The position numbers were made by a program, and so were the translations under genes. A stretch of 34,852 nt of DNA from Bacteroidaceae bacterium (GTDB lineage: Bacteria; Bacteroidota; Bacteroidia; Bacteroidales; Bacteroidaceae), in the NCBI GenBank assembly GCA_017557005.1, contig JAFZFZ010000027.1, positions 1 through 34,852 of the forward strand. Reading direction: 5' to 3'. How positions within the stretch are numbered: position 1 is the first letter of the stretch; each line of letters starts with the position of its first letter. Shown here in pieces: positions 8,403 through 16,700 of the stretch. The notes beneath the pieces were generated by a model. That model had not been told where the DNA came from. It ran no database searches and saw only the letters and a list, made by a program, of their open reading frames with translations.

Positions 8403-9512
8403 ATGAAATCAAACAATATAGAGGTTTCTGAAAAGTTATTCATCGAGCAACTGAAAGATATTGTCAGCGCATCGCGCAAATTGGCATGCTCGGCCATAAA
8501 TATCGCGCAAGTTAGGCAAAATTGGCTCATCGGACAACGACTTGTAGAACAAGAGCAACATGGACAAGCTCGAGCGGCATATGGTGCACGAGTTATAGAA
8601 CTGGCCTCAAAGGCGCTGACCGAAGAGTTTGGTCGTGGATTCTCACCTCGTAGTTTGTGGAAGTTCAAACAATTCTATTTGGAATTCAAAGACTTGCAAA
8701 TTCTGCCGATGGCATCGGCAGAATTCTCGGAGGCAATACTGCCGACACCATCGGCAGTATCTACGCATTTATTGTCGTGGAGCCATTACGAACGTCTGAT
8801 GCGTGTTGCCGATGCCGATGCACGCAAGTGGTATCAGCGCGAAGCTGCCGAGCAAATGTGGAGTCATGCTACACTCGACCGCAATATCAATACCCTATAT
8901 TACCAGCGCCTATTGGCATCACAAGCACAAGCAGAGGTAGAAGAAGAGATGAAACAGAAAACTTCGGTCTACCAACGCAATAAGTTAGAGTTTATCAAGA
9001 GCCCCTCGGTACTTGAATTTCTTGGTCTTCCAGCAGCACAAGGGTACACTGAGTCCTCCTTGGAACAAGCCATCATCGACCAGATGCAACATTTCTTGCT
9101 CGAATTGGGCAAAGGTTTCTCGTTCGTCGCTCGCCAGCAACTCATACGTACCGAGACTTCAAATTTCTACATAGATCTTGTATTCTACAACTACATCTTG
9201 AAATGTTTTGTGATAGTCGAGTTAAAGACTCACGAGCTTACTCACCAAGATATAGGCCAACTCGACATGTATGTGCGCATGTATGATGATTTGAAGAAGA
9301 GCGATAGCGACAATCCCACCATAGGTATTCTACTTTGCACAGAGACCGACAAGACCATCGCGCGCTATTCGGTGCTGAATGAAAACAAGCAAATCTTCGC
9401 CTCTAAGTATATGCCTTATTTGCCGACCGAGAAAGAATTGGAAGAGGAAATTATGCGTCAAAAAGCATTGCTCCGTATGTGCAAGGACAATGAGGATTCA
9501 GTGATAGGATAG
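8403..9512 (+). CDS. YhcG-like (DUF1016) PD-(D/E)XK nuclease-family protein
   Basis: A 369-residue member of the YhcG/DUF1016 family. The N-terminal helical DUF1016_N domain (about 1-170) includes RQNWLIGQRLVEQEQ, GRGFSPRSLWKFKQFY and LSWSHYERLMRV. The C-terminal domain has a PD-(D/E)XK nuclease core: Glu221 in the first helix, Asp258 in FYIDLVFYN, and Glu273-x-Lys275 in FVIVELK, followed by helix QDIGQLDMYV. All core residues are present. Family members often travel with restriction-modification or other defence genes, but none is adjacent here, so a free-standing role in DNA processing or defence is only inferred. Residues about 98-122 are a linker made of a near-repeat (ILPMASAEFSEA / ILPTPSAVSTHL) encoded by two DNA palindromes. 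Confidence 0.88.
   Translation: MKSNNIEVSEKLFIEQLKDIVSASRKLACSAINIAQVRQNWLIGQRLVEQEQHGQARAAYGARVIELASKALTEEFGRGFSPRSLWKFKQFYLEFKDLQILPMASAEFSEAILPTPSAVSTHLLSWSHYERLMRVADADARKWYQREAAEQMWSHATLDRNINTLYYQRLLASQAQAEVEEEMKQKTSVYQRNKLEFIKSPSVLEFLGLPAAQGYTESSLEQAIIDQMQHFLLELGKGFSFVARQQLIRTETSNFYIDLVFYNYILKCFVIVELKTHELTHQDIGQLDMYVRMYDDLKKSDSDNPTIGILLCTETDKTIARYSVLNENKQIFASKYMPYLPTEKELEEEIMRQKALLRMCKDNEDSVIG
8700..8760. repeat. Two 25-bp palindromes, 36-bp period, inside the YhcG-like gene
   Basis: The first palindrome at 8700-8724 has 11-bp arms (ATTCTGCCGAT / ATCGGCAGAAT). The second at 8736-8760 has 10-bp arms (ATACTGCCGA / TCGGCAGTAT). The start-to-start distance is 36 bp, an in-frame 12-codon unit. 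This looks like a duplicated palindromic insertion in the linker between the N-terminal domain and the SWSHY motif. Confidence 0.8.
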
Positions 9513-9657
9513 CCACTTTACTATCATTAACGGTTTTTGCGGCAGGTTTATCGGCACCAAACGCCTTGCCGACAATACCCTCGTAGCCCTTACCCTAATG
9601 ATTGCCGAGAGCAAGACAGAAGAAAAGGATGTAATGGTCAAGGTTGTGATTAAGTGA
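9508..9657 (+). pseudogene. Possible remnant of a coding sequence (uncertain)
   Basis: A 49-codon open stretch without a start codon, in another frame right after the YhcG-like gene. It reads protein-like: FCGRFIGTKRLADNTLVALT followed by LMIAESKTEEKDVMVKVVIK and a stop at 9655-9657. The amphipathic pattern and lysine/glutamate-rich end look like the tail of a real protein, but I do not recognise a family. It could be a decayed gene end or chance. Confidence 0.25.
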
Positions 9658-9769
9658 GAGCAGAGCCATGCTTGCATGAGCTATGCCGAGCGTGAACAAG
9701 CTCGACGAAGTCAAGGTGGTGGGAACTTGATTAATCAACGTAACGAATAAGGATTATTGAAGCATAAAT

Positions 9770-9829
9770 CCACAGAAGGTCTTCGAAGTACGCCTACGCC
9801 TATTCTTCGAAAGCCTTCTATGGTTTTTT
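9770..9829 (+). terminator. Rho-independent terminator (plus strand)
   Basis: A long stem, with CCACAGAAGGTCTTCGAAG (9770-9788) pairing with CTTCGAAAGCCTTCTATGG (about 9805-9823) over 19 positions; the three non-Watson-Crick positions are G-U compatible. It is followed by TTTTTT. It should end transcription coming from the YhcG-like gene, 257 bp upstream. Confidence 0.75.
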
Positions 9830-9860
9830 GTGTGTTCTCGGGTCACAGACCCTGATAATC

Positions 9861-9891
9861 ACAAAAACGGCGGATAGGGTATATCCGCCGT
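9861..9891 (-). terminator. Rho-independent terminator of the LRR operon
   Basis: A perfect 10-bp stem ACGGCGGATA / TATCCGCCGT (9867-9891) with a 5-base loop. On the minus strand it is followed by TTTTT (9863-9867). It lies 43 bp beyond the stop codon of the 116-residue gene and points in the right direction to end that operon. Confidence 0.85.
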
Positions 9892-9934
9892 GACGCGATG
9901 AAAGTTCACCATTGTAAAAAGTTTCCGTTCAACT

Positions 9935-10285
9935 CTACAAAGCATTAAACAATCTATCCAAATCTACAGGCATCTCCTTCTTAAACTTAGCCCTAAATAT
10001 TTGCTGTAACTCGTGTAGATACTGAATTTGCTTGCTATCACATTCGTAAAAAGGAATAGAACTTAATAATGTTTCTACAAATAAACCATCAGCATGGTCA
10101 TAATTACCCTTTCCATCAGGTTTGAAATCACACGCAATAAGTACTTTCCCGTTTAATGGTATAGGTGAGGCTACATTGACTGTCTGTCCAACGGAACCTA
10201 TTAACGTGCTTCCGCTTGCATGATACTCTATGAAATTCCCATTAGTCCTATCAAAGAGCAAATCGTTATCCAATAAACTGTCCAT
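9935..10285 (-). CDS. Hypothetical protein, last gene of LRR operon
   Basis: A 116-residue protein I do not recognise. It has no signal peptide or membrane segment, so it should be cytoplasmic unless exported in an unusual way. The middle (GKVLIACDFKPDGKGNYDHADGLFVETLL) looks like a beta-hairpin followed by a helix; the end (SKQIQYLHELQQIFRAKFKK) is a basic amphipathic helix. It starts only 6 bp past the stop of the LRR gene, which implies translational coupling. The codons are A+T-rich like its two upstream neighbours and unlike the flanking housekeeping genes. It is followed by a strong terminator. The gene is probably real because of its operon position and composition; the function is unknown. 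Confidence 0.6.
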   Translation of the reverse strand: MDSLLDNDLLFDRTNGNFIEYHASGSTLIGSVGQTVNVASPIPLNGKVLIACDFKPDGKGNYDHADGLFVETLLSSIPFYECDSKQIQYLHELQQIFRAKFKKEMPVDLDRLFNAL

Positions 10286-10291
10286 AACTTA

Positions 10292-11236
10292 TTATTTTAC
10301 TATTTCCTTTATTGTCCAAAAATCTTTCCAAAGTTCAGCCTTCTTGTATAAATCAACACAACCTTCAGGGACATACAATACTGCATTCATTTTAGTCTTA
10401 GAAGTAAAATCCCCCTGTCTTCTATACGAAGGGTCGCTTACAAAAGGAACTTTACGATGGACTGTTATTTGTTTAAGTTCCATTGTCCAAGGCAAGAAAT
10501 AACGAACATATCGTCCTAATTCTAAATGCTCAATTTCAATATCCTCACGAAATATATAGTTTTTATAATTAGGCTTCAATTCTCTACCTACATATACTCT
10601 TTTAAGTTTTCTAAAGGGACCAAAAGTGTAATTTTCAGGATTATCCATAAATCTAGCTTGGCATTTAATTTCTAATTCTTCCTTAGAATCACATATTATC
10701 AATTCTTCCACATTACTACATCCAATGAAGGTTGTAGAAGGTAGTCCGTCTGACTTCACGCTCTTTCCAATTGTTATAGATTTAGCTGCGGAACAATTTA
10801 CAAACGCGCTATCTAAGATTTGGTTAACGTTGTTAGGTATGACGATTTTTGTAAGTCCTGCATTTTTGAAAGCACTACAACCTATACCTACTAAACTAGC
10901 AGGAAGCTCTATGTTTTTTAAGTTGCAACAGTTCTGAAAACTCCAACTATCAACATAGCGAACTCCATCAGGTATAGACACTGAGGTGATATCACATCCC
11001 CTAAAAGACTTCGTTCCTATTCCTACAACCTTAAATTCTTTCTCACGAAACGATACCGTCATGGGGATTGCTATATTGCCTGAATACTTTTTTTCTCCAG
11101 AAACGACCTCAGCCTCCATTTTCTCCATTGAATTAATTCTGTAATATATGCCATTAACCTCAAAATCGTAATCGTAAGCATAAGCATAAACAGAAAGAAA
11201 CAAGCAACCAATTGCTGTAATAGTTTTTCTTAACAT
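10292..11236 (-). CDS. Secreted BspA-like leucine-rich-repeat protein
   Basis: A 314-residue protein with a signal peptide (MLRKTITAIGCLFLSVYAYA), followed by YDYDFEVNGIYYRI, the entry segment typical of Bacteroidales BspA-family proteins. From about residue 70 to 190 come LRR_5 repeats of about 23 residues: GIGTKSFRGCDITSVSIPDG, YVDSWSFQNCCNLKNIELPA, GIGCSAFKNAGLTKIVIPNN, ILDSAFVNCSAAKSITIGKS. After the repeats lies a non-repeat region that ends YVPEGCVDLYKKAELWKDFW. Such proteins are surface or secreted and often bind host or other macromolecules; no ligand can be read from the sequence. It lies between two unknown genes in a tight operon, 25 bp from the upstream gene, and its DNA is A+T-rich. 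Confidence 0.85.
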   Translation of the reverse strand: MLRKTITAIGCLFLSVYAYAYDYDFEVNGIYYRINSMEKMEAEVVSGEKKYSGNIAIPMTVSFREKEFKVVGIGTKSFRGCDITSVSIPDGVRYVDSWSFQNCCNLKNIELPASLVGIGCSAFKNAGLTKIVIPNNVNQILDSAFVNCSAAKSITIGKSVKSDGLPSTTFIGCSNVEELIICDSKEELEIKCQARFMDNPENYTFGPFRKLKRVYVGRELKPNYKNYIFREDIEIEHLELGRYVRYFLPWTMELKQITVHRKVPFVSDPSYRRQGDFTSKTKMNAVLYVPEGCVDLYKKAELWKDFWTIKEIVK

Positions 11237-11261
11237 AGTACAAAATTTTAGACATTAGAAA

Positions 11262-12443
11262 TTAAAAATGCGGGAACTCTCCGTAGAAACCGACACCATC
11301 GCGAAAAGAATCTATCTCCTCTCCATCTGTATCAAACAATGTTCCATTGAAGAGTTTTATATCATCTTTTGTCAAAGCATCGTTCACAAATAAAGAACTC
11401 ATCGTCCCACCTCCTTTTATTATCACTCCGAGTTGATCTTTCCCTTCGAAAGTTCGTCCATCAGTACACTTCACATATCTGACATGAGGCGTATTATCCT
11501 TATGGACACCTCTAACGATTGTACCATCACTCAACACTCGAGAAAATTCATTCTTGAAAGCCTTTGCAGTATAATCGCTCATACGGACAGGATAGATTAT
11601 GTATTCGTGTTCATTAAAAGTTGCAAGCACAGCACTTCCTTCAGAACGCACAGCGTGATCTCCTTTCTCGGCCTCTATTGCAAACCACCTTCTATTACCC
11701 CTGGTGACTTGCAATACAGATTTGGGTTCTGCAGTAGAACCATCCTCCCATTTAATCATTCTAATGCTAGTTACATAGCAGTCAAAGGTTTCTCTACCCA
11801 CACTAAAAACCATATCTACTTCGGAACTATAATTAACACCAGACTTAATACCGTAAGGATCAAATGTCTTCAAATCACCCATATTTGATAATTCCGCTTC
11901 AAATTTCACCTTTTCATTGTCTGTATACGCTCCATACGTTATACTGAATGGTGAGAATTCGTTAACGACTTCAAACAAGCAACCACTTTCAAAAGAGAGT
12001 GAAATATCCCCATAATACATTTTACCGTCACTACTAATAGAAATAGAAAGTTCTCCTTCAAAGATATTTCTATCATCTTTCTCGTTAGAAGAAGCTTCGT
12101 CTTTCGGCGGAATGTACGCTGTTCCTCCGACATAACGGGTTGAAACCTCTTTCTTCGCAACTCTAGTCAAAGACGCTGATACAACCTCTTTATCATTGAA
12201 TGTTCCGGATAATCTAAAATATGTTACCGAAGGATTAAGATAAGGAAGAAAAATATTCTCCTTTGAAAAATACAATACACCTTCGCCCTGAGGAATCCAT
12301 GCTTTACCTGATTTTATAGCTTCTCCCTCGTAGATTATATTCTGAGAATAGATGATTTTTTTAATTTTCACTTCGGTGGCATGCAAGGTGCTAAATCCTG
12401 CTAATATTGCCATGATCAACATGACCAAATTTCTTTTTTTCAT
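11262..12443 (-). CDS. Secreted protein of unknown function, possibly MORN-like
   Basis: A 393-residue protein starting with a clear signal peptide (MKKRNLVMLIMAILAGFSTLHA), so it is exported. Several segments resemble degenerate MORN-type hairpins (YEGEAIKSGKAWIPQGEGVL, DGKMYYGDISL, DGTIVRGVH, DGRTFEGKD), but spacing and conservation are too poor to assert the domain. There are no visible catalytic motifs, lipobox or C-terminal sorting tail. It is the first gene of the A+T-rich operon with the LRR protein. A palindrome AATCTTTACAAAGATT at 12492-12507 lies about 50 bp upstream and could be an operator. No close promoter match is seen. I would call it an exported hypothetical. Confidence 0.6.
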   Translation of the reverse strand: MKKRNLVMLIMAILAGFSTLHATEVKIKKIIYSQNIIYEGEAIKSGKAWIPQGEGVLYFSKENIFLPYLNPSVTYFRLSGTFNDKEVVSASLTRVAKKEVSTRYVGGTAYIPPKDEASSNEKDDRNIFEGELSISISSDGKMYYGDISLSFESGCLFEVVNEFSPFSITYGAYTDNEKVKFEAELSNMGDLKTFDPYGIKSGVNYSSEVDMVFSVGRETFDCYVTSIRMIKWEDGSTAEPKSVLQVTRGNRRWFAIEAEKGDHAVRSEGSAVLATFNEHEYIIYPVRMSDYTAKAFKNEFSRVLSDGTIVRGVHKDNTPHVRYVKCTDGRTFEGKDQLGVIIKGGGTMSSLFVNDALTKDDIKLFNGTLFDTDGEEIDSFRDGVGFYGEFPHF

Positions 12444-12491
12444 ATAACTTCTTGCTTTGAGTTTTACCTAATTATGATTATTTAGAGAATA

Positions 12492-12507
12492 AATCTTTAC
12501 AAAGATT
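12492..12507. promoter_or_regulatory. 16-bp palindrome upstream of the LRR operon
   Basis: AATCTTT-AC-AAAGATT, perfect 7-bp arms around a 2-bp centre, about 50 bp before the ATG at 12443. On the minus strand it contains AATCTTTG, one base from the TAnnTTTG -7 box. It is a possible operator overlapping a weak promoter. Confidence 0.35.
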
Positions 12508-12537
12508 CACTGATAAAAGTACTTAAAATTCTTTCCC

Positions 12538-12866
12538 ATAGGCATCTATTTTTTACATTGCCTATAAGTCCTCCAAAGTCAGCGGTAAAAATGTGTTTGG
12601 CTAACGGATACAAGAAAAGCGTAAGGACTTGTCACGCTTATCGGATAAGTGGTATCGCCAAACACCAGTGTAAGAATAAACAGAAACAAATACCCCACGC
12701 TGTTGTATATACCTTGACTAGGCACAGCGTGGGCTGTACGCGTACGATCATATACAAACAGAACGGCGGTCCTTCGTCTCTATCCTCTTACTAGAAATTT
12801 TGGCGATTTTCTTATCCAGGATAAAGCAAGAAACGCATTCTTGACCCGAGGATTTCTCCCCTCGGA
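12538..12866 (-). ncRNA. Candidate structured noncoding RNA, about 300-330 nt
   Basis: Downstream of a promoter match on the minus strand is a series of exact stems with no coding potential. These are CCGAGG/CCTCGG (12846-12865), CAAGAA/TTCTTG (12827-12843), CCCACGCTGT/ACAGCGTGGG (12694-12733), and an outer stem GTGTTTGGC/GCCAAACAC (12593-12665) enclosing AAGCGT/ACGCTT (12617-12639) and the overlapping CTTATC/GATAAG (12637-12649). A last stem ATAGGCA/TGCCTAT lies at 12538-12565. The first stem begins where transcription is predicted to start. It does not resemble RNase P RNA, tmRNA, SRP RNA or a tRNA in its sequence landmarks. I cannot exclude a repeated DNA element or a Bacteroidales 6S-type RNA. 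No strong terminator was found at the far end, so the 3' boundary is a guess. Confidence 0.45.
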
Positions 12867-12871
12867 TATTG

Positions 12872-12901
12872 CAAAGTTACATAATAATTATTATTAACAA
12901 A
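12872..12901 (-). promoter_or_regulatory. Promoter of the candidate structured RNA
   Basis: On the minus strand, TTTG (12898-12901), 18 bases, then TAACTTTG (12872-12879), an exact -7 box. Transcription should begin near 12866, at the first hairpin, and run leftward. Confidence 0.5.
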
Positions 12902-13107
12902 ACTAATGCTTCACTTTTTTCTCAAAAGAAAAAGAAAGGACAATGTAAACGCTCAAAGATATTCGTTTCTCAGAAAACAAATTAAGCACAAAAAAAGGAA
13001 TACCACGAGGGTTACAATGTGAAAATTCTGACTAACTGAAGATACCATACTGAATTTATTTACATTCACAATCACCGAATTCATCTTTTTGACTTGAAGG
13101 CGCAGAA

Positions 13108-13234
13108 TTTAGGCAAGAGAAAAGGCAAATGAAAAGGCAAGATTTAGGCAAGTCTTGTACACGCTATCGCAATGAATACATGCGCATTAAGCATCAGAAA
13201 AGGCAAGTCTTATGATTTGCCTTATATTTTTTTG
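13108..13234. repeat. Left arm of mirrored GGCAAG element
   Basis: GGCAA(G/A) units start at 13112, 13124, 13136 and 13147 (steps of 12, 12 and 11 bp, about one helical turn), with a fifth at 13202. The stretch 13118-13156 matches the reverse complement of 13602-13641 at 37 of 40 positions. The inner unit AGGCAA...TTGCCT (13201-13222), followed by TATATTTTTTT, has the form of a plus-strand terminator. Confidence 0.8.
13199..13233 (+). terminator. Terminator-shaped hairpin in the left arm
   Basis: The stem AAGGCAA / TTGCCTT, with a 10-base loop, is followed on the plus strand by TATATTTTTTT. It would stop transcription entering the element from the left. Confidence 0.5.
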
Positions 13235-13524
13235 CACATTGCATCATACGCAGCATTACGCATATCACACTATCGGGCAAGACAAAGAACAGGCGGCAGC
13301 GCAGACTCGCGTTCTCGAGAATTGGAGTCATCGGACTTTCACGTCAGTAGCTAGTGATGTACCCGACGGTAGCTAATGAGCTACGCGTCACAAGCTGGCG
13401 ACGCATGCATCAGTAACTACCGACGGATGAGAAATAGCATATTGCCATCACACGTCGGAAAAGGGTTTGCTGGGAATGGGGAAAGGGATTATATAAAAAC
13501 TATTTAACTGAGGCGGCAATAACA
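13235..13524. other. Centre of the mirrored element, no gene seen
   Basis: About 290 bp with no protein gene but several palindromes: TTCTCGAGAA (13312-13321), GTAGCT-AATG-AGCTAC (13369-13384), GCGTC/GACGC (13385-13404), and two direct copies of CCGACGG (13363-13369 and 13420-13426). It is richer in G+C than the A+T-rich sequence to its left. Confidence 0.55.
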
Positions 13525-13641
13525 TAAAAAAAAACAGGCAAGACTTGCCTACTTGCCTTTTCAAGTACCTTACTCGCTGATTACATTGCACTTACGCCGA
13601 AAAGACTTGCCTAAACTCTTGCCTTTTGTTTTGCCTTTTCT
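13525..13641. repeat. Right arm of mirrored GGCAAG element
   Basis: The inverted counterpart of the left arm. CTTGCC units lie at 13544, 13552, 13606 and 13618, with a variant (TTTGCC) at 13630; the last three are 12 bp apart. It includes the perfect palindrome AGGCAAGACTTGCCT (13536-13550). Confidence 0.8.
13526..13551 (-). terminator. Terminator-shaped hairpin in the right arm
   Basis: The perfect AGGCAAG/CTTGCCT stem with a 1-base centre (a looser fold is needed in RNA) is followed on the minus strand by nine T residues. It would stop transcription entering the element from the right. Confidence 0.45.
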
Positions 13642-13654
13642 ATACACATGTTTA

Positions 13655-13683
13655 CAAAAACGGAAGGCTGAGCAACCTTCCGT
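13655..13683 (-). terminator. Rho-independent terminator of the fucosidase gene
   Basis: A perfect 8-bp stem ACGGAAGG/CCTTCCGT with an 8-base loop (13660-13683). On the minus strand it is followed by TTTTTG. It lies 64 bp after the fucosidase stop codon. Confidence 0.85.
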
Positions 13684-13746
13684 AATAGTAACAGGCGTGA
13701 TAATCTGACGGAGATTATACGTCCCTACCTTCTTGATTGTATGGAT

Positions 13747-16700
13747 TTATCGAGAGATAACAACCTTTCCGTTTACAATTTGAGGCTGACGACTCATGGA
13801 AGGTGTGAAGACGCGACGGCCATGCAGGTCATAGACTCCTTCGGGGAAAGCACTCTGCTTATCGCCAGTCACTTCGTGTATTGCATCATCTACTGCACCA
13901 AAACGTATCAGAGACACCTTTGAGGCGCGAAACTCCTGCTGAGTTGCTCCGCTGGCCAAATCGGCCTGAAAGCCAAGCAGCACCTCTTGCGGCTGATCAA
14001 GCTCGAAATAGATACCACGCAGGGTGGTATTGTCCTTTCCGGCATCGGAAATAGGGTCGTAGGCGATGGATTGGGTGGGAATATCGTCTGTATCAAGGGG
14101 CTCAGATGCAGCAAAGATATAGGCTTGCGCCAACTGATAGTTGGCTTCGTAGGCTGCACCGAAGTAATAGTTACCAGCCTGGAGATCGACCTTACGGTAC
14201 ACGCGAGCATTATAGAGATCGCCGTCGGTATTGTTTTGGCGGTCATCCCATACGCCCAGGGTGAGGCAGTCATAGCCCGGGTAGCGGTCGAGGCCATTGC
14301 GCACGCCGTCGCCCCCAGCAGGGATAGAGTAGTTCTCTACTGTCCAGTTGGCAGGTGTACCATAGCGGGTAGAACTTGACTGCCCCGCAATGCGAGAGAA
14401 GTGCGTATCTTGCAGCAGTACCTCATTGGTGATATCGTTCTGCACCTGTGCACTGGCATCGGCACTATAGAGCAGTTTCACAGCATCTACGCGGAATTCC
14501 TGGTTGGCATTACCGCTTTGCATGTTGGCCTGAAACACGAGCACTACATCCTGTTCCTCGGCAAGATCGAAGCTGACTCCATAGAACTTGCCATCAGTAG
14601 CACAACGGCTCATGGAAAGGAGAGCGATACTCTGCTTATAGATTGCCGAAGACGCAAGAGGCTCGGAAGCTACATATATATAGGAGGCGCCCAACTGATA
14701 GAGGGCATTGAACGTAGCGCCAAAGTAGTAATGGCCGGGCACCAGATGCACCTTGCGGTAGATGCGGGCATTGGTCATATTGGTAGCAGCCTTACCATCT
14801 TCACCGCTCCACTTACCCATCATCAAGCAATTGCGACCGGGATGATTGTCGATACCATTCTTTGTACCCTTCGAAGCATCGAGCTGCGGAATAGAGAAAT
14901 TCTCTACAACCCAATGCTCGGGCTTACCGAAACGCGAACCCATGTCAGTGGCAGAGAAATTGCTACGCTCTATCAAGTACTCGAGCGTCACATCGGTCTG
15001 CCCCACCTCGTCGGGTGTGCCTGCAGGATTGAATCCTGTCTGCTGCAACACGCCGTAGGCTGCATGCAATTGAGCAATGGCCTTAGCTTGCTCTTCCTCA
15101 TTAGCAGATGCATCGAGTACGGTGCGAGCATCAGCCAACTGCTGCATGAATGAAGCCACCTTGACGGCATTGGGCTTACCTGTATTATTCGAAGAAATGG
15201 CTACGAGATCGGCAGCTTTCTGTTCGTAGAGCTCAATCACCTCACCCAATGACAACTGCTTGGGAGCATCGGGGTCAAAGGTAATCTCCACTACGGGGGC
15301 AATCTCATTGGGATGGGTAGCGGGCAAGGTAATCTTCAAGCCTTCGATATCCTGCACAAAGTCAATCGCTCCATAGCCCAACAGACGTACACTCTTCACC
15401 TGGCCGGAATAATAGGGCGAAATCTTTCCAAGGCTCTCGAATACAAATTCTGAGCGTGAGGGCCAGCGCATGATGGTAGCATATACGGTGTCGTGACGCT
15501 CTACATAGCGCACATCGTCGGCAGAGTAGTTGATGCCCTCGTTAAAGCCTTGCGCATTCAACGGATTGGCGCTATCAAACAAGGGGCCCTCGCCATACAC
15601 CTTCCACGGACGGGTGCCATAGATACTCTCTCCATTGATATCCATCCATGCCTTGATACCTGCTATGATGCGTTTCTCATTGTTGTCGAGCGAACCATTA
15701 CCGCGAATGGGGATACTGAGCAGCAAGTTACCATTCTTAGACACGATATCCACCAACATGCGGATAACCACTTCGGCCGACTTATACATATTGTTGTCGC
15801 CCTCGTACTTGCTGTAGTGCCAACCACCGATACAGGTACAGGTCTGCCAAGGAAGGTCTTGACAACGATCGGGAATACCACGCTCTACATCCCACAGCAT
15901 GGCTTGCTTGTGGCGCTCTTCGAGGATCTTACCCGTCACCACCACTTGCTGTACTCCATCGTGCTGGGCTGCGCTATGATTATAGAAATGTTGCAAGATA
16001 TTCAAGCTATACTTATCGTTAGTGTTTGTGCTGGCGCCATAGAAGGGCAGCACAGTATCATCGAAGTAAAGCATGTCAGGATTGTATTTATTGACACACT
16101 GAAGCACACGATTCTGGAACTTCTGCATGTAGGCAATAGAAGGCGGACACACACCATTGCCCCATCCCCACTGATTGTGAATGGTACCCCAGTCGCTCCA
16201 GTTGGCACTATGGTCATGGTTCTGCGCATAGAGTTCCTGCGGGTCATAACCTTCCCACCAGGTACCTGCGCCCTCCTCCTTGGTTACACCAGTATCTGCA
16301 TTGCGACCTACCTCAAAGAAGGTCCAGGCATGGGCACCGTGCATCGAAACGCCCAATCGCAAGCCATACTTACGGCATTGCTCTGCCCATTCACCTACGA
16401 TATCACGCTTGGGGCCAATATTCATGGAGTTCCACTCCTGGTAGGGACTATCCCAACAGTCGTAGTTGTCGTGGTGCTGACCCATCGCCATGAAATATTT
16501 AGCTCCAGCACTTGCATACAGTTTGATCAATTCCTCCGGATTCCATTGCTCTACCGTCCAATAGCGACAGAAGTCCTTATAACCCCAATCGTGATTGGGA
16601 TAATGTCCGAAGTAGTTATAGAAGGTGGTGCGCTGATTGCCGCTACCATACATTGAACGAGCATACCAGTCGCCGTCTTCGGCCTCGCACTGAGGATCCC

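Larger units (their letters stand above)
9513..9934. other. Intergenic region with decayed or repeat-like sequence
   Basis: No intact gene. In order it holds the possible gene remnant, a stretch at 9660-9730 with small self-complementary words (CATGCTTGCATG; GAGC...GCTC) that reads like an interspersed repeat, then one terminator for each strand. The region separates the plus-strand YhcG-like gene from the minus-strand LRR operon. Confidence 0.5.
12444..13746. other. 1.3-kb region without a protein gene, rich in DNA/RNA structure
   Basis: The short open frames here (for example 12558-12794 and 13172-13354, both plus) run through hairpins and lack protein-like composition. The region holds a candidate structured RNA with its own promoter (12538-12901), an A+T-rich spacer (12903-13107) with no feature I can name, the mirrored GGCAAG element (13108-13641) and the fucosidase terminator (13655-13683), followed by a small 7-bp inverted repeat (ATAATCT / AGATTAT, about 13700-13718). 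Confidence 0.7.

Noticed and set aside
12558..12794. A 78-codon plus-strand open frame
   Set aside because: It runs through the hairpins of the candidate RNA and has no protein-like pattern, start context or promoter.
13108..13641. CRISPR array
   Set aside because: The repeated unit is only 6-11 bp, spacing is about 12 bp in the phased part, and copies are mirrored; there are no 25-40-bp repeats with unique spacers and no cas genes.
15493..16656. A 387-codon open frame on the plus strand, opposite the fucosidase gene
   Set aside because: It lies wholly within GH29 coding sequence on the other strand, its product is leucine/isoleucine/threonine-rich with no domain, and the minus-strand frame has clear catalytic motifs.
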